From positions 1 to 64,000 of the forward strand of contig CADBLQ010000007.1 of assembly GCA_902795615.1 (NCBI GenBank): a DNA stretch of 64,000 nt, read 5' to 3'. A model generated the notes under the pieces. That model searched no databases, was not told where the DNA came from, and saw only the letters and a program-made list of their open reading frames with translations. Of this stretch, positions 18,223 through 26,733 are shown in pieces (the stretch's first letter is position 1; each line of letters opens with the position of its first letter). This stretch comes from an uncultured Pseudomonadota bacterium. GTDB lineage: Bacteria > Pseudomonadota > Alphaproteobacteria > RUG11792. The translations under genes and the position numbers were made by a program.

Positions 18223-18356
18223 TTAGCAACATGATTATTGTAACACACGGTGACATGTTGGTAAAATTTGAAATAATAAATGGTTCTTTAAGATATTTCC
18301 ACTCATAATAAGATATATTTAAATTGTTTAATATGACTACGTATGAGGTTGAGAAT

Positions 18357-20441
18357 ATGAAAAAAGTAAAATTAAAATTATTGTTAGGAATTTTCATAGC
18401 AGGTAGTATCAATACGGGCATTGCAATGGAATCGAAATCAGCACGGGATAATAAGGAATTAGTCCAACAGGAAAATAAAGAGCAAGAAGACCGAGTATAT
18501 TTTAACTCTTCTTTATTGGAAATTATTCCGGCGATGAAAACTTTTGGATATGAAGCAGAATTAGTTAGTGTAGATGCGGAAGTTACAGATGACGATGGAG
18601 AGCCTATAATCAAAGATGGAAAGGTAATGACAGAACTAAAGTCAGCAATCAAATTTTCTAAAAATGGAGTACACATGGCAACCTTTCCCCTCGATAAGAG
18701 TGTGCCATCTGACCATAATTTATGGGAGTGGGCTGGATGTACAAACTACAAAAGCAAGGTTGTTTATACAGAAACCAGCTTACCCGAATCAGATACAGAA
18801 GAAGCATTAAGAAAAGAATTTTATATTACATTGTGTGGATTACATAATCATATGCGTAAAGACAATAAAGATAAAGTTTTAATGAACAAAACTCCCTTAT
18901 TCACAACTTACAACAACGATTTAACCAAAGCTATTGAACTGATGCAACAACTGTTGAGTTATCCGGAGGGAAATATGTTAATATATTCCATATTTTTAAA
19001 CCGTAGTCATTATAGCTACTCTATAATGAATGATTACTGCAATAAAGTCACAAAAAATATTGATGAAATATTTAAAGAATGTGCAATATCACCACTTTCT
19101 TATGACACATTTTTATATAGGTTTCTTGATCACTTTGATACTGTAATCGAGAGTGAAAATGACGATAGAGATATTGCACTATTGTTAACTTTCGATACAA
19201 AAAACAAGCAAGGTTACTGTAAAAGCAAAAACTCAATAAATATAAATGAAAAACAAAGCGAAAAATCAACAGGAAAATTTTATGAAGATAGCGATAATAG
19301 AATACAAACAAACAAACTTGATAATTTAGCTGTAACGTTATTTCACGAATTATGTCATTTTTTAAATAGTTCAGGAGAGAATTGGGTTCGTTATTCAGAA
19401 GAGTATCTAAATGGTAGGAATAAACAAGAATTTGACGTGATCGGCTCTGGTGAGTTAATAGTAAAATATTGGGAAGAATTATACGGTAAACGTGAAACGT
19501 ACAGTAAAAACTTAATACATGTTCTATTCAATGACTTATTTAGGTATTACTCAAACAATTGCCTTATTGGAGATATTTGGGAAATATTAGCAACTAATTG
19601 GAATAATTTAGGTAAAAATTATTATGGCAATCACTTGTATGAAAATTTATTACAGTATCGTATTTTAAAAAAAATACGAGATAGTCACGCAGATTGGCAT
19701 GAACACTATGAGACACAACGTTCTATTTTATCAAAGTCACTAAGTAACAACTACAACTATGACAGATTTTTAGAACAAAGAATTAAATTACAGTACGACA
19801 GATTTAAAGGAAATAACAAAAACACTAATCAAAGTAATAGATTTTTAAAATTTAATGAAAAAATATTGCCATTTGAGATAAAACAAAATGTATTAAAGAT
19901 AAATGCCCCCGGTCATTCTTATTCAATTAAAAATCCGTTAGAAGAAGTAAGTGTTGCTTACATTGACAACCTTATAAAACATATTCCATATGATATGGAA
20001 GAAATTGTGATAAATGGTTTATTACATGCTCACAGTATGATTGATGAATTCTATAGTATAGTTAAGAAAAAATATAAAACAATATGCAAGAGGTCTGAAC
20101 TTATAGATCTTATAGACATAGTATTAATTGAACATGTTAGTCTAATGCAGAAAATTGAAATGATTAATAAACAAATTGCGGAAATTGATGAAAAGAAAAT
20201 AAAGGTTTTAAATGAAAAAGCAGAACATGAAAAACAAATTACTGAAGATTCTGAAAAATTAGAAAAGTTAAACGATGAATTAAACAAACTAGATGCAAGA
20301 AAGCGTTATGAAATAAATTCACGCTTTGACCTCCTAGCTGATGTTGCTAACGGGGCAAAACGCTATATAAATAAAATCAAAAGTGAAAACCATTATTCTA
20401 TGAATATTCATCGCATACCTTATGAAAGTAAGTTAAAGTAA
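18357..20441 (+). CDS. Secreted HExxH zinc-metallopeptidase-like protein
   Basis: The ATG at 18357 gives MKKVKLKLLLGIFIAGSI, a signal peptide with likely cleavage after GIA; the longer frame from 18324 would bury it. The mature protein is about 670 residues. A zincin motif HELCH (His330-Glu331-Leu-Cys-His334) lies in a hydrophobic helix, TLFHELCHFL, as in metallopeptidases. Candidate third ligands are acidic residues in the following 60 residues (EEYLNGRNKQEF, GELIVKYWEE). I could not assign a peptidase family with certainty; M91 (NleD-like) is one possibility. The C-terminal ~110 residues form a long charged coiled coil. It lies 123 bases upstream of vgrG on the same strand. Confidence 0.72.
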   Translation: MKKVKLKLLLGIFIAGSINTGIAMESKSARDNKELVQQENKEQEDRVYFNSSLLEIIPAMKTFGYEAELVSVDAEVTDDDGEPIIKDGKVMTELKSAIKFSKNGVHMATFPLDKSVPSDHNLWEWAGCTNYKSKVVYTETSLPESDTEEALRKEFYITLCGLHNHMRKDNKDKVLMNKTPLFTTYNNDLTKAIELMQQLLSYPEGNMLIYSIFLNRSHYSYSIMNDYCNKVTKNIDEIFKECAISPLSYDTFLYRFLDHFDTVIESENDDRDIALLLTFDTKNKQGYCKSKNSININEKQSEKSTGKFYEDSDNRIQTNKLDNLAVTLFHELCHFLNSSGENWVRYSEEYLNGRNKQEFDVIGSGELIVKYWEELYGKRETYSKNLIHVLFNDLFRYYSNNCLIGDIWEILATNWNNLGKNYYGNHLYENLLQYRILKKIRDSHADWHEHYETQRSILSKSLSNNYNYDRFLEQRIKLQYDRFKGNNKNTNQSNRFLKFNEKILPFEIKQNVLKINAPGHSYSIKNPLEEVSVAYIDNLIKHIPYDMEEIVINGLLHAHSMIDEFYSIVKKKYKTICKRSELIDLIDIVLIEHVSLMQKIEMINKQIAEIDEKKIKVLNEKAEHEKQITEDSEKLEKLNDELNKLDARKRYEINSRFDLLADVANGAKRYINKIKSENHYSMNIHRIPYESKLK

Positions 20442-20465
20442 ATATTAAGAGTATTGGGTTAACTT

Positions 20466-20555
20466 ATGACAATTAGGGGAAATCTAATACACAAAATCTT
20501 TGTGCAATATATTAATGGAGTGTGGTACACTGCATCAGCAGGTGATTTGCCGTAA
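20466..20555 (+). CDS. Possible 29-residue leader ORF ahead of vgrG
   Basis: A short frame beginning MTIRGNLIHKIFVQ and ending SAGDLP stops nine bases before the GTG start of vgrG. It has no convincing ribosome binding site. It could be a leader peptide, a remnant of an upstream gene or chance. Unknown function. Confidence 0.2.
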   Translation: MTIRGNLIHKIFVQYINGVWYTASAGDLP

Positions 20556-20564
20556 TTGATATAA

Positions 20565-22631
20565 GTGTTTGAAGTTCCACGACAAGATAATTTAAGTGTT
20601 CAGATTAATTGTAAGGCAATTCATGATGTGACAATGGCACGAGCTGAAATTACAGAACAAGTACATGATCTGTTCAGTGCTAATATTTTTTTGCGAACTA
20701 ATAAAGCCCAAAATTTATCTAACATACTAAATCAGACAGTTGTAATAACGATACAGGCACAAAACGAAGTATTACGTTATTTTCATGGCATTATTGATAA
20801 TGCGTCAATTGAAGCTGTACCAAAAACTAATATTACGGAAAACCTGTTGTTCATACATATAATACCAACGATTGCACGTCTAAATTATTCCCGAAATTAT
20901 CATATATGGCTTGAAAAATCAGCACGGGAAATTATTGAAGAAGTTTTGAAAAATAATAATATTTCAGATTACAAATTTGTTGCTTCTAAATACGACAACA
21001 AAAAACTAAACATGTGTGTGCAGTATGGCGAAAGCGACTTACATTTCATTTGTAGACTGTTAGAAGAAAATGGCATATATTACTATATACAGCACTCTGA
21101 TAAGGCAGATACTTTCGTTATGTCCGATAGTAGTATTGCTGGCGATAAACTTTCCAATTCACTATCTATTATTAATACTCATTCTCAAGATTTGTACCCT
21201 CTTAACGGTTCTCAAAATGTCTCTATTGCACATTCGATAACTTTAAAAACTATACACCATAAGGCATACAATTATTCGAAAGCTAGTGTAATAGATGGAT
21301 TATGCCAAAATTCGGAAGCACAGAGTTATGGCAGTAGCAACTACTACGACAATATTTACGATGAAAAGTCGGAAGGTGATAATTTATGCCAAATATTGCT
21401 AGAAGAAGCAAATGCGTCTGCAAATAAATTATCGGCTATTGCGTATTGTCCATCTTTATACCCAGGTGCAATTGTTACTCTCAATAATAAGGAGTATTTT
21501 ATTTTATCTGTAAAGCATACTATTGACCAACTAGGCGATAATCCTGACGTACCTATGTACAAAAACTCTTTTGATGCTATTCCAAGAGATACAGTATTTA
21601 GACCAGCTAATATCCATAAAAAAGTGCGGATATGGGGCTGTCAGACTGCAACAGTTGTAGGAAATAAAAACGAAGAGGTCAATTGTGATGAAACGGGACG
21701 AGTACAAGTACATTTTCATTGGGCAGGAGATGCAGAGACTTCGTGCTGGGTTAGAGTGGGTTCATTGTGGGCAGGTACTAATTTTGGCTCATTAGTAATT
21801 CCTCGTGTAGGTATGGAAGTCATAGTATCATTTATAAATGGCGATCCAGATCAGCCATTGGTTACTGGTTGCGTTTATAATGGAACACACATTCCTCCTG
21901 AAAAGTATCCAGATAAGAAAACAATATCGACATTTTATACCAACAGTGTTGGGGCAAATGGATTTAATGAATTGCGATTTAACGATGCTGGAAACAACGA
22001 AGAAATATATATACATGCCCAAAAACATTTAAATAAATTAGTGGAAGATAGCGTAACAGAAACGTTAAATGACGGGTCAAAAACAGTAGTTTTAGAAAGT
22101 AAAAAGGGCAAAGTTAAACATTCGTTACTTATAAAAAACGGAGATAAGGTTACTACAGTAAATGAGGGAGATAGTACCATTACTTTAAAACAGGGCAGGA
22201 GTACTATCACTTTAGAAGATGGAGATAGCGAAATTACGTTATCAGACGGAAATAGTACGATAACGCTTTCAAATGGTGATAGCGCAATTACACTTAAAAA
22301 TGGCAATCAGAAAATTACACTTTCAAACGGTGATTTAACAATAAATGTTACAGGCAACACAACAATTAAAACTTCTAAAGATTTTAATATCAAGGCAGGA
22401 AGTAACATAAACATTGAAGCCGGAGGGAATATTAATGTAAAGACTACTACTGGCAAGTACTCCTTAAAAGCTCTAAATGTCAGTGTAAATGCTACAGCAT
22501 CGTGCGATATTACTGGCATAGCTTCAATTAATTTGAAAGCTGGTGCATTCGAAGCGAATTCTACTATGGCAATGTCACTTAGCAGTTCAGCAATTATGAG
22601 CCTTAACGCAACGATGATTAAACTTAACTAG
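20565..22631 (+). CDS. vgrG: Type VI secretion system spike protein VgrG
   Basis: VgrG (TssI) forms the trimeric puncturing tip of the type VI secretion system. The gp27-like part covers about residues 1-340 (YGESDLHFICRLLEENGIYY is typical), then the OB/gp5-like part (DETGRVQVHFHWAG, CWVRVGSLWAGTNFGSLVIP, RVGMEVIVSFINGDPDQPLV), then a beta-helix needle. In the needle, about residues 535-595 form degenerate nine-residue repeats of the type GDSTITLSN. The start is GTG, because an in-frame stop lies directly upstream. No C-terminal effector domain is evident. The 3' end overlaps the convergent rsmE by eight bases. No other type VI gene is in the window. Confidence 0.93.
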   Translation: MFEVPRQDNLSVQINCKAIHDVTMARAEITEQVHDLFSANIFLRTNKAQNLSNILNQTVVITIQAQNEVLRYFHGIIDNASIEAVPKTNITENLLFIHIIPTIARLNYSRNYHIWLEKSAREIIEEVLKNNNISDYKFVASKYDNKKLNMCVQYGESDLHFICRLLEENGIYYYIQHSDKADTFVMSDSSIAGDKLSNSLSIINTHSQDLYPLNGSQNVSIAHSITLKTIHHKAYNYSKASVIDGLCQNSEAQSYGSSNYYDNIYDEKSEGDNLCQILLEEANASANKLSAIAYCPSLYPGAIVTLNNKEYFILSVKHTIDQLGDNPDVPMYKNSFDAIPRDTVFRPANIHKKVRIWGCQTATVVGNKNEEVNCDETGRVQVHFHWAGDAETSCWVRVGSLWAGTNFGSLVIPRVGMEVIVSFINGDPDQPLVTGCVYNGTHIPPEKYPDKKTISTFYTNSVGANGFNELRFNDAGNNEEIYIHAQKHLNKLVEDSVTETLNDGSKTVVLESKKGKVKHSLLIKNGDKVTTVNEGDSTITLKQGRSTITLEDGDSEITLSDGNSTITLSNGDSAITLKNGNQKITLSNGDLTINVTGNTTIKTSKDFNIKAGSNINIEAGGNINVKTTTGKYSLKALNVSVNATASCDITGIASINLKAGAFEANSTMAMSLSSSAIMSLNATMIKLN

Positions 22632-23331
22632 TATTTATACAACATGTAGCCAGGCAAGCACATGCAATACACGCGGTTTCTGTTCTTAAAATGTTGTTAC
22701 CTAAGCTGATTGGTTCAGTTTTTTTCGCAAGCAGTAAGCGTTCAGCATCTGAAAATCCACCTTCCGAGCCAATAATAAAACCGACGTTATCAGAATGATG
22801 TCTATAGATGGCTTTACCAGAACGTTCAAGAGCAGATAACCATATGACATCAGGAGGTAATTTTTCAACAAATACTGGTAATAATACTGGCTCATGTATA
22901 ACAGGAACATCAATGCGTTCAGACTGTTCTGACGCCTGAATTGCTATTGCCTGAAATTTACTAATATTTATATTTCTATATTGGGTGTATTCAGTAATTA
23001 ATGGAAAAAATTCAGTTGTTCCAAGTTCAGTGCATTTTTCAACAATAAGTCTCATGTTGTCGGGTTTTATAATGCCAAATGCAATATACAATTTGGAAGC
23101 ATAACTGCAAGTTCTAGTGCGTATAATGCGTTTTGCTACTACTTGTTTTTTAGTTATTGAAATTATTTCGCATTTCCATTCTCCATCATTTGGATTAAAC
23201 GCAATAAAATTGCTCCCCGTTGTTAGTCTGAATACGTTGACAAGATGCCTGCTTTGAGCATCGCTAACGGTGAACTTTTCAGTTATTGGTTGTACATATA
23301 ATCTCGGAATATGTCGATGCTTAGCAAACAT
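22624..23331 (-). CDS. rsmE: 16S rRNA (uracil1498-N3)-methyltransferase
   Basis: SPOUT-family methyltransferase acting on 16S rRNA U1498. N-terminal PUA-like segment (RHLVNVFRLTTGS), then KLYIAFGIIKPDNMRLIVEK, CTELGTTEFFPL, QASEQSERIDVP, IGSEGGFSDAE and LGNNILRTETA, all hallmarks of the family. At 235 residues it has normal length. It is transcribed against vgrG and shares its last bases with it. The adjacent secreted-protein gene begins from the opposite strand. Confidence 0.95.
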   Translation of the reverse strand: MFAKHRHIPRLYVQPITEKFTVSDAQSRHLVNVFRLTTGSNFIAFNPNDGEWKCEIISITKKQVVAKRIIRTRTCSYASKLYIAFGIIKPDNMRLIVEKCTELGTTEFFPLITEYTQYRNINISKFQAIAIQASEQSERIDVPVIHEPVLLPVFVEKLPPDVIWLSALERSGKAIYRHHSDNVGFIIGSEGGFSDAERLLLAKKTEPISLGNNILRTETACIACACLATCCINTS

Positions 23332-23400
23332 AATGCCAATTCGTGATAATAACTGTAGAAATTATAACAATACGTCAAACGATGCATTGCCCACTGCAAT

Positions 23401-23428
23401 TTGTAAAATTTTCGCAAATTGGTATAAA
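23401..23428 (+). promoter_or_regulatory. Predicted promoter of the secreted-protein gene pair
   Basis: TTGTAA (23401-23406) and TATAAA (23423-23428) with a 16-base spacer, 36 bases before the ATG at 23465. Consensus match only. Confidence 0.4.
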
Positions 23429-23464
23429 ATAACTATAACCCATATTTTTTTGAAAGAAAATAAC

Positions 23465-25078
23465 ATGAATGCCAACAAAACATTGTTGACCATTGCCAGC
23501 TTAGCGCTAATAACAAATGCTACATCAATGGAGGATATTAACGCTCTTAAGGAAACTGGCGACATATCTAAAGGACAAATTTGTGAAGAAATAAAGTTAG
23601 GTGTAAACGGCACGCCAGTAGGTAAGTCAGAACAAAGTGTACACGATACATCGAAGAGACTTGATGAAACTAATGATGCCAGTAAGATCTACGGTGATTC
23701 TCATCTTGACGAAACAAATCTAAGTGTAAATAATACGTCGGGAGGCAAATTAGAACAGTCTATAAAAATTGATACGCATTTAGGTCAGAGCAGTATTACA
23801 AACTCTCATATGAAGGTTCATTTTGATACAAGGAAATGGACAGCGGATGTAACAGATCAGCATAAATCTAATAGTAAGTCATCAACTGATAAGCCATTAT
23901 TTCCATCTTCAGTCAAATTTAGTCTCAACTTAACACAAATACCAGAAAAACCCACATTTTATAATTCCAAACTTAAACTTCAAAATAAAAATGTTATAAA
24001 CGATATAGAACAACTTAAACAAAAGGACGCTCAAGTTAAAGATGGAGAAAAAATAATTATATCTATTGAAATACCTGAGTCATGTGTAAAATCTACAATA
24101 GAGTTGAACTGTATACAAAAAAAAATATTTGAAACCGCAGTAAAAACGCTCATTAATGACCTGCAACAAGCTAGAGACGCGAAAAACTTAATGAAAAATA
24201 CTGTGAAAAAAGAAGTGTGGCTAAAACGTGATTGTAATGCACGTACAGTGTATCTCTTATGTGCAAACCAAAAGATAAATGATAAAGAGGGTTACTTAAA
24301 AGATGGGTACTTAATTGACACACTTAAATCATGTAGCGGAACAATATCTTATTCATATGCACTAAACTTGGGGTTGAGGAACGACAAATTGTTTAAAATT
24401 TGGAATGGGTTTGAAGCATACTATAATATTTTATATCCTGAAATTAGAAATGCAATAGCATGGGAGCTTCAAAAATCAGGGTTTCCTGTTTTTCTGAGCA
24501 AATATGTCTCACCAAATGGAAAAGTCTTATTTCAATACGGCTTTGCGTTAGCAGAAAACGTCAGATATAACTCCAATACTAATAAATCGGAGGATTTGGA
24601 TAGCGATACCATTCCTGACTTATCTCATAAACAAATTGATGACTTAAAAGACCTGTTAAAAGAAAAGGGAATAAGAAGAAAGAGTGAAAATTCCTTTGTT
24701 GCAAAACTTTTCCTGGGAAACCTAAAATACTTGCCAAAATTCGAAAAACAATTTTTACCAATGGAAATTGAGGTTTTACAAAGAATTAGTAAAGATGCAC
24801 CTGAATATTACAATCATTCATTAACTCTTTGGATATATAATCAACGCATGTATAACATTTGGCCTGGCTTTAGAATATTGCAAGAAGGGTTACAACAACC
24901 GGATAGTTACAAAACAACCGATCTTTGTGCCTCAAAGTTGTACGAAGGTGGATTTCATGTCTTTGTTGGCTACTATTACGATGAAGAATACCAACAATAT
25001 TTCTTGGCTTTGAATTTTGCTTATGCTAATGAAACCGACATGCTAACAAAAAATGAAATCAAGGAAGATAAAAAGTAA
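23465..25078 (+). CDS. Secreted protein of unknown function with a duplicated domain
   Basis: Unrecognised. The ATG at 23465 gives MNANKTLLTIASLALITNAT, a clear signal peptide; the frame is open to 23270, but that part overlaps rsmE antisense and lacks such a start. The 537-residue product has a low-complexity N-terminal third (Ser/Thr/Lys-rich with NTS-type repeats) and two related C-terminal modules. The first contains YALNLGLRNDKLFKIWNGF (about residue 294), the second SLTLWIYNQRMYNIWPGF (about 452); each is followed 25-50 residues later by GF.VF and a Tyr/Phe-rich strand. The next gene begins one base after its stop, so the two are probably co-transcribed. Confidence 0.7.
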   Translation: MNANKTLLTIASLALITNATSMEDINALKETGDISKGQICEEIKLGVNGTPVGKSEQSVHDTSKRLDETNDASKIYGDSHLDETNLSVNNTSGGKLEQSIKIDTHLGQSSITNSHMKVHFDTRKWTADVTDQHKSNSKSSTDKPLFPSSVKFSLNLTQIPEKPTFYNSKLKLQNKNVINDIEQLKQKDAQVKDGEKIIISIEIPESCVKSTIELNCIQKKIFETAVKTLINDLQQARDAKNLMKNTVKKEVWLKRDCNARTVYLLCANQKINDKEGYLKDGYLIDTLKSCSGTISYSYALNLGLRNDKLFKIWNGFEAYYNILYPEIRNAIAWELQKSGFPVFLSKYVSPNGKVLFQYGFALAENVRYNSNTNKSEDLDSDTIPDLSHKQIDDLKDLLKEKGIRRKSENSFVAKLFLGNLKYLPKFEKQFLPMEIEVLQRISKDAPEYYNHSLTLWIYNQRMYNIWPGFRILQEGLQQPDSYKTTDLCASKLYEGGFHVFVGYYYDEEYQQYFLALNFAYANETDMLTKNEIKEDKK

Positions 25079-25079
25079 T

Positions 25080-26627
25080 ATGTATTATAAAATATCATTT
25101 TTAATTTGTTCTATTTGCTGTCTGAATGCGTGTTTCGCAACAGACAAAAACAGTATACTGAATTATTTTAATCCGTCTGACAAAATGTCAGACTTTCGTA
25201 CTTGTTTACAAATTAACCCAACCTGTACAGGACGCAAGGATAGCAGTTTGAATGTCGACAAACAATACGACGACGGATGGACGCGAAGTGGTAATTACAT
25301 ACCTAAGGACAAGTTTTTCTCCTATCATGGTACTGAGAAAAAACCGGGAACTCATATTACAAAGCAACAAAGTACTCTTGAGCAAAAACAAACTCTTGAG
25401 AATAATCGAAACAGCAAAACCAAAAATACAAGTATAATTGCCGGGTATTTTAATTTGTCGAATTGTTCCAACAACATGGAAGGTAAAAACTATAAACTTA
25501 AGCCTAAACCAAATAATAACGTACGTAATAGCAACACGGTTACTATCAACAATATTGATAATATCAACAGTATTGATAATATTAACTTTGTTAAAAATAA
25601 TATCTATATTAATAACATAACTATCATAAACAACACTCCAGCAAAAAACGAGAAATCATCAGTTGAAACTAATACAATTTCTCACGAACAAGATAAACAA
25701 GTAGATAACTTAGAAAACACTATTGAAAAATATGACGAAGCCTATATTGAGGACTATATGGGAGACTATAATGAAGAACTAAGTGAATTTGCTCCCAATG
25801 GTGAAAACATTTTTCAGAGGTATTTCAGCCATATTAAATATAGATATAAAAGAAGAAAATATAGATATAAAGGAGTAACTAACCCAAAAAGGGGGCATAT
25901 CGACAAACAAGACTATCGTCCATTAAACATGGGGTTGTATGATACCCAAACGGAGAACACGACAAATTATCTATACGTTGTTTTAAGTTTTTTCTATTCA
26001 AAGTATGAAAAAAAATCTCCACTGATTGGGTTCGCAAACATCATAAAGGATGAAGAAAGTAAAGAACTTGCATTAACTGATGATAAAAATATTGAATTAA
26101 TTACGAATAGGTTTAATAGTACACTAAAAGAATTTGCACTATGGTTGGGGAAAAAAGCCAAATTTTGTGTAAGTTACCAAGAAATATTAAGCAATAATGT
26201 TAGGGATATCTTAACAACACAAAATATGAATAGTGAGTTACAAAAAATTGAAACAATATTAACAACAGCCAAATTTAAATATAAATGTGATTATACGACA
26301 AACTACAACCAGGAAGATTTAAACTCTACAAAAGATAACAGTAAAATTGTTTATGAATATAATGATGAAGAGTTTGAAATGGCGAAACAACCGGACACCA
26401 ATAGCCCTTGGTATAATAAAAATCGTTATAGTAATAACTATCTGAAAAACAATAATTCTAGTTTCAATGATTATGATAATTGCACTCAGTATAATAGTTT
26501 ATACAAAAGGAATAAATATAATAATAACTATCGCAACAATTATAATTGGAAAAATAGTAATGATAAATCAAAATATAATTACGAACCTAATAAATGGGGT
26601 AAGAAATACAAAAAGTGTAAAAAATAA
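25080..26627 (+). CDS. Asparagine-rich secreted protein of unknown function
   Basis: Unrecognised, 515 residues. The ATG at 25080, one base after the upstream stop, gives MYYKISFLICSICCLNACFA, a cysteine-rich signal peptide; cleavage after CFA is likely, and a lipobox at LNAC is possible but poor. The mature protein has Asn-rich tracts at about residues 145-195 (alternating Ile/Asn) and near the C-end (Asn/Tyr/Lys), flanking a more ordinary domain (about 285-430). A basic YRYK motif is repeated near residue 260. Forms a pair with the preceding gene. The composition may reflect slippage-prone AT-rich DNA, or adaptation to a host with Asn-rich proteins; both are guesses. Confidence 0.65.
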   Translation: MYYKISFLICSICCLNACFATDKNSILNYFNPSDKMSDFRTCLQINPTCTGRKDSSLNVDKQYDDGWTRSGNYIPKDKFFSYHGTEKKPGTHITKQQSTLEQKQTLENNRNSKTKNTSIIAGYFNLSNCSNNMEGKNYKLKPKPNNNVRNSNTVTINNIDNINSIDNINFVKNNIYINNITIINNTPAKNEKSSVETNTISHEQDKQVDNLENTIEKYDEAYIEDYMGDYNEELSEFAPNGENIFQRYFSHIKYRYKRRKYRYKGVTNPKRGHIDKQDYRPLNMGLYDTQTENTTNYLYVVLSFFYSKYEKKSPLIGFANIIKDEESKELALTDDKNIELITNRFNSTLKEFALWLGKKAKFCVSYQEILSNNVRDILTTQNMNSELQKIETILTTAKFKYKCDYTTNYNQEDLNSTKDNSKIVYEYNDEEFEMAKQPDTNSPWYNKNRYSNNYLKNNNSSFNDYDNCTQYNSLYKRNKYNNNYRNNYNWKNSNDKSKYNYEPNKWGKKYKKCKK

Positions 26628-26733
26628 GAAATAATATTATCTTTTCAGAATAGTTTTTGGATAGATGCGTATACAGCATCTTCCAATTTTACTTAAAGAA
26701 AAGAAAGGAAAAACATGCAATAACAAAGTAATG

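Noticed and set aside
23270-23464. N-terminal extension of the duplicated-domain secreted protein
   Set aside because: It overlaps the rsmE 5' region and removes the signal peptide from the N-terminus; the ATG at 23465 follows a promoter-like sequence.
25080-25140. Lipoprotein signal in the Asn-rich protein
   Set aside because: The LNAC sequence fits the lipobox poorly, with Asn before Ala-Cys; normal signal peptidase cleavage after CFA is at least as likely.
26663-26681. Terminator after the Asn-rich protein gene
   Set aside because: AGATGC/GCATCT is only six base pairs and the T-tail is weak; not enough to call.
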